From contig JAIFAC010000010.1 in NCBI GenBank assembly GCA_026545765.1, positions 796,010-860,009 of the forward strand: a stretch of DNA of 64,000 bases, written 5' to 3'. This stretch comes from Plantago major (lineage: Eukaryota; Streptophyta; Magnoliopsida; Lamiales; Plantaginaceae). Below are positions 58,251 to 64,000 of this stretch, piece by piece. The translations under genes were made by a program, and so were the position numbers. Every line of letters begins with the position of its first letter. Within the stretch, counting starts at the first letter, position 1. The notes under the pieces are model-generated. The model made no database searches. It was not told where the DNA came from and saw only the letters and a list, made by a program, of their open reading frames with translations.

Positions 58251-61200
58251 ATTTAATGCTACCGTTTTAGTGTATTCGCATGTAATTTGAGAACAAAACC
58301 ATCAACCCTCACAAGATACCACAATCGCCTGCCAATGGGTTTATATAAGTAGTATTTGGAAATGCCCAACACGAGCATCGAACGATCACAAGGATCCTCG
58401 GGAAACACCTCAGATTTTTTCTTTTTAACGCAACAAGTAAACCAAACAGCCAAAAACCGACTCAAAAGCTCAAATATAGAAAGGAGTGAGCCCGAGTATG
58501 CGTACCTAGTATCTTCCTCCCCCAAAACCTGCCTTGAACGGTTTGGGAATCAAGACAACAAGTGAAGATGCCGTTATTGGTACTCGCTTTTAAAAAAGAT
58601 GACATAGAGTACGAAGCAAGGATTTTCCTCATTTCATCCTACTAGAATCACATTTGTCAGGTACAATATTTTTTCACTCATCAAATAGGCTTTCAATTGG
58701 CTTTTTGACCTAGAATAGGAAGACTCTATTTACAAGTGAAACCACTAGAATGATTTTTTCGACAATCTTCAAAGACTAGTTAAAGGCCATAAAAGATCAC
58801 ATCAAATGCAAGTGATTAACTAAAGTAATAGATAACCGAATTTGTCAAAAACAACCTGCATCGCATACACAAAAAAAATTAGCCTAGACGTACCTTACAC
58901 AAGATTGCGTGGCCAACACAACGTCCTTATTGATAATCACAAGAGTGGCTAACATATACCACTCAACACCACCAAACTAAAAAAGTGAAAACAAAGAAAC
59001 ACATAAATACATATATACAAGGCAACAGAGGCATCGAGGCATTTAAATGATATATATTCAGCAACTTCCCAAACCTATTCGATAGCTAGACCCCAGCATA
59101 AAGAATAAATAAAAGAGAAAGTTGCAGTTAATACCGTAGACGCCTCACCAAAGTATCACGCTATGTGTCTTCCTCTCGCTCCAAATCAACCTCCGGTTGC
59201 TCCCATGAAGCCGCTTTTTCTTATAGTCGGCTTGATCGGTCAGATCACTGCTATCCGCTCTCATACGGAACCAAGCTTCCAAAGGAATACCATCTCGCCC
59301 ATCGCGTTGATCCCACAATACCTACGTAACTCGCAAACGGTATGTCGAGAATTAACATTGAAACTCATGGTACCTATGAGCAACGTTCGGCAATGAGTGT
59401 GCAACAAATATTCAAAGATTTACAATGCATTTGATGAAAACATACGGCACCATAATGAATTATCAAGTACGACAAAAAGGAATAAGATAATGTAAATGCT
59501 ATGACATTTGCAGACGTCATACAAATATATTGCATTATTTGGAGGAGGAATGATACAGAATGTATTTTAAAGAAGGTTTGATGATTTTTGTTCAATCTTC
59601 CCATAGTTTATGCAAGACAATGTTGATTTTGTTTCACTGTGTTGTCAAGGTACATGGGGGAGGCGTAAGAATTACCTACTTTCATTGTTTTCTTTTGTGG
59701 TTTAGGCATTTACCAAGTTATTGATCTTACTATCAGTAAATAAAGGTGGTCGTCACGTTGGAAGGTTCGAAGTTATGTTTATATACGCTGCGTCTTTCTC
59801 CTCAAAAAACCTTTCGAAATTTGATCCATATGATTTTTTCTACGTATCGATCTAGTCAGTATTTCTGAAAATCAACTCTACAATTTCACGTCTCTGTGAT
59901 GTTAGAACAATGGCATTTTGCGCCCATAACATTGGAAGTCTAGAAAAAAAAAAGAGTTAAAGGACTCATGTGTTTTCTGATCTAAACATATTCTCTTATA
60001 TCGACATTACCGGCGGCAAATGACGGTTGAAAAGAGTTTTTCGCAAGCGAACTTGGTTCATGAATGATCGTATCTTATGCTGTTATAGCTACCACTAATC
60101 TCTCAAATTTCTTTTTTGTTATAATAACAAATTTACTGTGTTATGTTATCTCAAAGATTTTTTTTTAATTTATTTATTATTATTTCATTTCTATGTCGAA
60201 CTAGAATAATAAGGAAAAAAAGATAGTTACTGTTTCTAATTCGTAACTGCTCCTCGACTACCACTAAACATATTCTCAAGACATTCTAATATCACTAGTA
60301 CGACACAAATAATTGCCCATTAATTCATATTTCATAAAATATATTACTTCACCATCGTTGTAATGGCTATTCTACTTGGCCAGACAAATACTTATCGACA
60401 ACATGCAATCGATTATATACCATATCGGATTCGAATGAACGGTCCATCAATCGCTAGTGCATATGCATCACCTTATTTAAAGTGATCGCCTTCGCTTCTT
60501 ATGAATATTTGGTGCAGAATTTAAAAATAAATACTATAAAAATACTCAAATTCACCCTCTAATTTTTTTTAAAAAATAAAATATATTTTTTTAGAATTAC
60601 CTATATTTTAGTTCCTTTATTTACATTTAAGGGAACAAACGTAGAATTTGTGGATATTACCCTGCTGTTAGACGGGCTTCGCTTGACCTCTATAAAACCA
60701 CATGTTTTGTATTGATTGAGATTGTAATGTTTTTTTATCAATTTTGATTCATCGTAATGTCGTATTAATCCATTCACTTTCGAGTCATTTACAATCATTC
60801 ATAAATTTAGCATGTTGTTTGACCGGTCAATATGACCCGCATGGGGTATGTTATAATTCTATTTATTGGTTTCACATGAAGTTATAATCAAATATACAAT
60901 TATCTTAAATTCTACCCTAATTCTTTTTACGCTTTATTTAAAAAAATTTGTAGTAATAACCTTGTCAATCAAACAATCTTAAATTAAATGATCAATTTAA
61001 TTCACACCTTTATAACAAACCTTATAAAGCCTATAAATATTTAACTTTAATAGGATAACACCGATAATGCTACCCGCTTTTATATCGCTTGGTTCCGAGC
61101 AATCTGTATTTATTTGATAACTTCAAATCTATATCATACCAAATTGAATGTCCCAACTATTTTTAAATGATTTTAAAAATATAAAACGTATACCAACTAC

Positions 61201-61280
61201 TATATTTTCTAACTCATAAATAGAAGTCACCACCAATGAATACTCACAACCTTTACCATTCACCCTTTCTTTTCTTTAAA
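58251..61280. other. AT-rich intergenic DNA, no gene recognised
   Basis: Three kilobases of mostly AT-rich sequence with short unremarkable frames on both strands. A slightly GC-richer patch at 59160-59400 on the plus strand (Pro/Leu-rich) is not recognised. From 60500 to 61200 the sequence is strongly AT-rich with no repeats I can pair. Confidence 0.4.
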
Positions 61281-61329
61281 CCCACAACACTCTAAAAATC
61301 CTCCCATGATCAATTTTCCACATCATGAT

Positions 61330-62440
61330 CCAAAGAATGATCTGTAAATGGTCGAAGCGAGATCGACCCGCACAATGTCAACAACTTCGCTTAGTCAAAG
61401 TAGCCAATCCCAAACACTACAAATCCGGTTAACCCCCGCGATCTATAATACGCCTACCTCTACGACGGCTCGCAAAATCTCTGGCCTACCCACCAGTTTC
61501 CTAGATAATGTTCTAAGACGCAACCAACGCCCGGCGGACAAAAAGTGGAAAGGTCGAGGAAAGAAATCTCCACTTCAAAAGACCGCTTCGTCATTATAAG
61601 AGAAGCGGGTACTGCGAAGCAATATTTTCAAGGTGGAAGATCTCGCTCATCACACTTCATGCGGTGCTAGTGAATATCCCGTGATTGGGACCAACATAAA
61701 GCTCACAACTTTATTTAAACACGTGTTAATGATGAATCACGAGGACGGAATGGTCGTCTTCACCCTCAACTATTATTCACTACGGGGTAGACGTAGATCG
61801 GATGTATGGAACAAGTTAACTTGTTCGGTGAGTTTATATGACGTAGTTTATGGAAATTTGAATAACAAAGCGTCCGGTCACAACGATGATGCCCCTCAAC
61901 GCATTAACGCTATATACATGTAATCATCCAAATCACAAGGAGTTCGAGTCGCTTCATTGTCGAAGCAAAGGTAAAATACAGTAAAGCTTGGGAAACGAAT
62001 TACGGAGATTGTCGTAGCAGTTCACCATCAAGCACAATGGCGAAGACGGGGGTGAAAGTCTCAAGATGCAATGGAAGAAAGTAGGGGGGGGAGATAACCA
62101 TTTATTACAAGGATGTCGGGTTCAAATGTCCATATACGATCTGATAAGGTGGAGGAACTAGGGAATCAAATAATGCCCAACCGCCTCTCAATTTACACTA
62201 TAAGCACGAATTTGTGTCATTTTCAAGGTTACACTCAAATAACGGGATATAGATGCGAAGAAGTTTGAAATGGAGGCCGAGAGGCCTTATAACCTGGTAA
62301 GGACGGTTACATAGTTCTGAGGACGAGATGCTAGCTCAACTTCAAGATAATATGGCCAGACACAAAGGCTAAGTAAATGCTCGCCATCTACCAAATGGAT
62401 AAGGGAAATACGACTTCGATGAGACGCTTAACTCATGAGA
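61330..62440 (+). other. Unrecognised coding-like block
   Basis: Between two very AT-rich flanks lies about 1.1 kb of balanced composition with two plus-strand open stretches, 61348-61599 (83 residues, Ser/Thr-rich start then a basic segment) and 61633-61923 (96 residues). Further coding-like pieces run to about 62440, with a Glu/Lys-rich part near 62250-62400. It looks like one decayed protein gene, but I recognise no family. It could be a captured or virus-derived gene, or a diverged transposon gene. No function is proposed. Confidence 0.35.
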
Positions 62441-62499
62441 TGTCAGAAAGTGAGTTCGGCTAATGTGAAGTCATGTCAAGTGTCAGGTATCCGAGGCTT

Positions 62500-63230
62500 G
62501 TTTCCATATACATCGCTCAGGTTCGCTTAGTCTTAATTGCAGTTTAATTTTGCTCAGATTGTATTACCAATTTCCAAATCTGCTTATTATCGTATTACAA
62601 TCGTGTTTCAATAAAAAAATAACACTCAATTTCGCTTTTTATTTCAATATTCTATTATTATAAAAAACAATAAAAGCAAAATAAAATAAAATTCTAACGA
62701 TCAACCCCAAGATAATAGGTAGAGTTTGGTCATGATGCTATCCTTATGATGACCACTAAAACATTTGTGACCCATAATGAGTATCTTAGTATTTTTTCCA
62801 CCTTCTGTTCGATGCCTATTTCACCTTTCACAATTATTTAATTACTAATAATCATTCAATTTAAAACGAAACGTTTAATTAAATTATATTACGAAACTTT
62901 AGGAGTGAAGTTTCCATAATATAATTTTATTAAAAAATTTACATTTGTGGTTTAAGTTTAATTCAGAACAAAGTTTTAGACCAATGACCGCAAAAGTCAA
63001 ATGGTAAATACCTGACGATTTATGGGCGTAGTAAATAACCAAAATCATAACGGTGGAGTAAAAAAGGTAAAAAGGCCAAATCCCAACCATCATTCGAATT
63101 TGAAGTACCAATAAATAAATAAACTGAAAAATAGGAAAGAATTAAAGAAAACAGACAAAATAACCGAAACCACTTAAATCCTGTTAAAACATTCCCATTG
63201 TCTGTAGCTCATGCTGTAGCAACACGTACG
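62500..63230. other. AT-rich intergenic stretch
   Basis: Poly-A/T runs and simple AT words. No gene, RNA or repeat end seen. It would be the upstream region of the putative host gene that follows. Confidence 0.45.
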
Positions 63231-63269
63231 AGAGACACCCTAATGAATATTTTTGGCCGTAAAGACAGA

Positions 63270-64000
63270 ACCTGCTGTTGCTGGCTCCACCGCCATTAAA
63301 GCTTCCCACCCATCACACAACTCTCACTCCTCTCTCTCTACTTTCTCTTCCGATACTCCAACTTCAAGATCTTTCTTTGTTCCTTTCCTCTTCTTCTTCT
63401 AGATCCATTTTCCGCATTGCCTTCACCATTTCTCTCTGCTCCTTCTTTGCTCTGATCTCTCTGATCTGTCACTTCAATTAAACCAGCATTGACGTTTTCA
63501 GTCAGGGTTTAGTTCGGCCAATTGGTATGTGAGCTGAAAATGTTGGTGACTAGTGAGTGTGTAGTGGCCTGAGGAACAATGTTTGTGGAACTGGTATTGG
63601 TGGAGAGAGAAGATGCTCATCTTTTCTTCTTACCTTTGCCTCTTCTGCTTCCCTGCTAATTTGTATTTTTTTATTAATCCTGCTTTGTCTTAAATAGCAT
63701 TCCTTTAAATGTCGTTCTACTACAGTTCAATCTTGTGGTTTTCTAGTGGAATTTCTGCTTGGAGTTGTTTATGTCAATGGATGTATTTTCTAATTTTAGT
63801 TATGGATGTTTCTGTTGCTTAGTTCAAATCGTAAAATTTAACTTTTTAGAGCTTATTGTTTGTGTTGTCCAGTGTTTAATTTGATTCTCTGGAGTAAACT
63901 TTTCTTTTTTGGATTTGTTTTTTTTGAATGTGAATGTGTTTTCTAATTTTTAAAGGGTGATTATGTATTGTTCTGAAAGCTACCTCGCTAGAAAATCATC
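63270..64000 (+). other. Putative 5' leader and first intron of a host gene
   Basis: At 63290-63470 a dense CT-rich tract (CTCTCACTCCTCTCTC, TTCTTCTTCTAGATCC) is typical of plant 5' untranslated regions. A GTATGT donor-like site at 63525 follows CAATTG, and the rest to the window edge is T-rich and intron-like (runs such as GTATTTTTTTATTAATCC). The stretch is rich in CTG and CAG and free of detectable repeat copies, unlike the rest of the window. A 67-residue frame at 63278-63481 is Leu/Ser-rich and more likely leader sequence than protein. The coding part would lie beyond the window. Confidence 0.4.

Noticed and set aside
61330-62440. Assignment of the unknown block to a named plant virus family
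   Set aside because: No signature motif of any viral coat, movement or polymerase protein could be pointed to; left unassigned.
63278-63481. A 67-residue Leu/Ser-rich frame as a secreted or membrane peptide
   Set aside because: It coincides with a CT-rich leader-like tract that encodes Leu/Ser in any reading; more likely untranslated sequence.

Overview
The window is repeat-dense flowering-plant nuclear DNA, probably from a eudicot-type genome. It carries plant-type LTR retrotransposons of three lineages, an L1-type LINE, CACTA elements, a Stowaway MITE and a hAT MITE. I found no intact host gene, no tRNA or rRNA gene, no CRISPR array and nothing prokaryotic. The only likely host-gene sequence is a CT-rich 5' leader followed by a T-rich intron-like stretch in the last 0.8 kb, plus strand.

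Layout. 0-15 kb: a CACTA-like end, then a badly eroded minus-strand Ty1/copia element (Sirevirus-like by its integrase and lysine-rich gag), whose gag-like part occurs twice. 15-17.6 kb: AT-rich DNA with a Stowaway MITE, two opposed arrays of a TAGTTTTAA motif, and a 1.1-kb CACTA element with an ACA target duplication, largely filled by a CCACCA microsatellite. 17.6-26.0 kb: two tandem copies of an unclassified 2.3-kb repeat with CTCACCGCGGTGAG palindromes; the second is split by a minus-strand LINE. 26.0-57.6 kb: a tandem Ty3/gypsy chromovirus array (Del/Tekay type), ordered pol end - LTR A - internal 1 - LTR B - internal 2 - LTR C. A minus-strand Ty3/gypsy Tat-lineage element (37.3-51.3 kb) lies at the LTR B/internal 2 junction. 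The Tat element carries, between its pol and its 3' LTR, a plus-strand (antisense) gene-like region with its own TATA box and intron-like borders, itself hit by a CACTA element. 57.6-63.2 kb: mostly AT-rich, unassigned DNA with one unrecognised coding-like block at 61.3-62.4 kb.

How it fits together: there is no operon or pathway, and the logic is nesting. The LTR A hAT MITE, absent from LTRs B and C, came after the LTR copies separated. The CACTA at 39.5 kb came after the Tat element. The LINE came after the 2.3-kb repeat. All retroelement genes are broken. Noncoding repeat copies differ mainly at CTG/CAG and CCGG-like sites, which suggests CHG/CG methylation history, and perhaps base-calling error at methylated sites, so reading-frame damage here should be read with caution.
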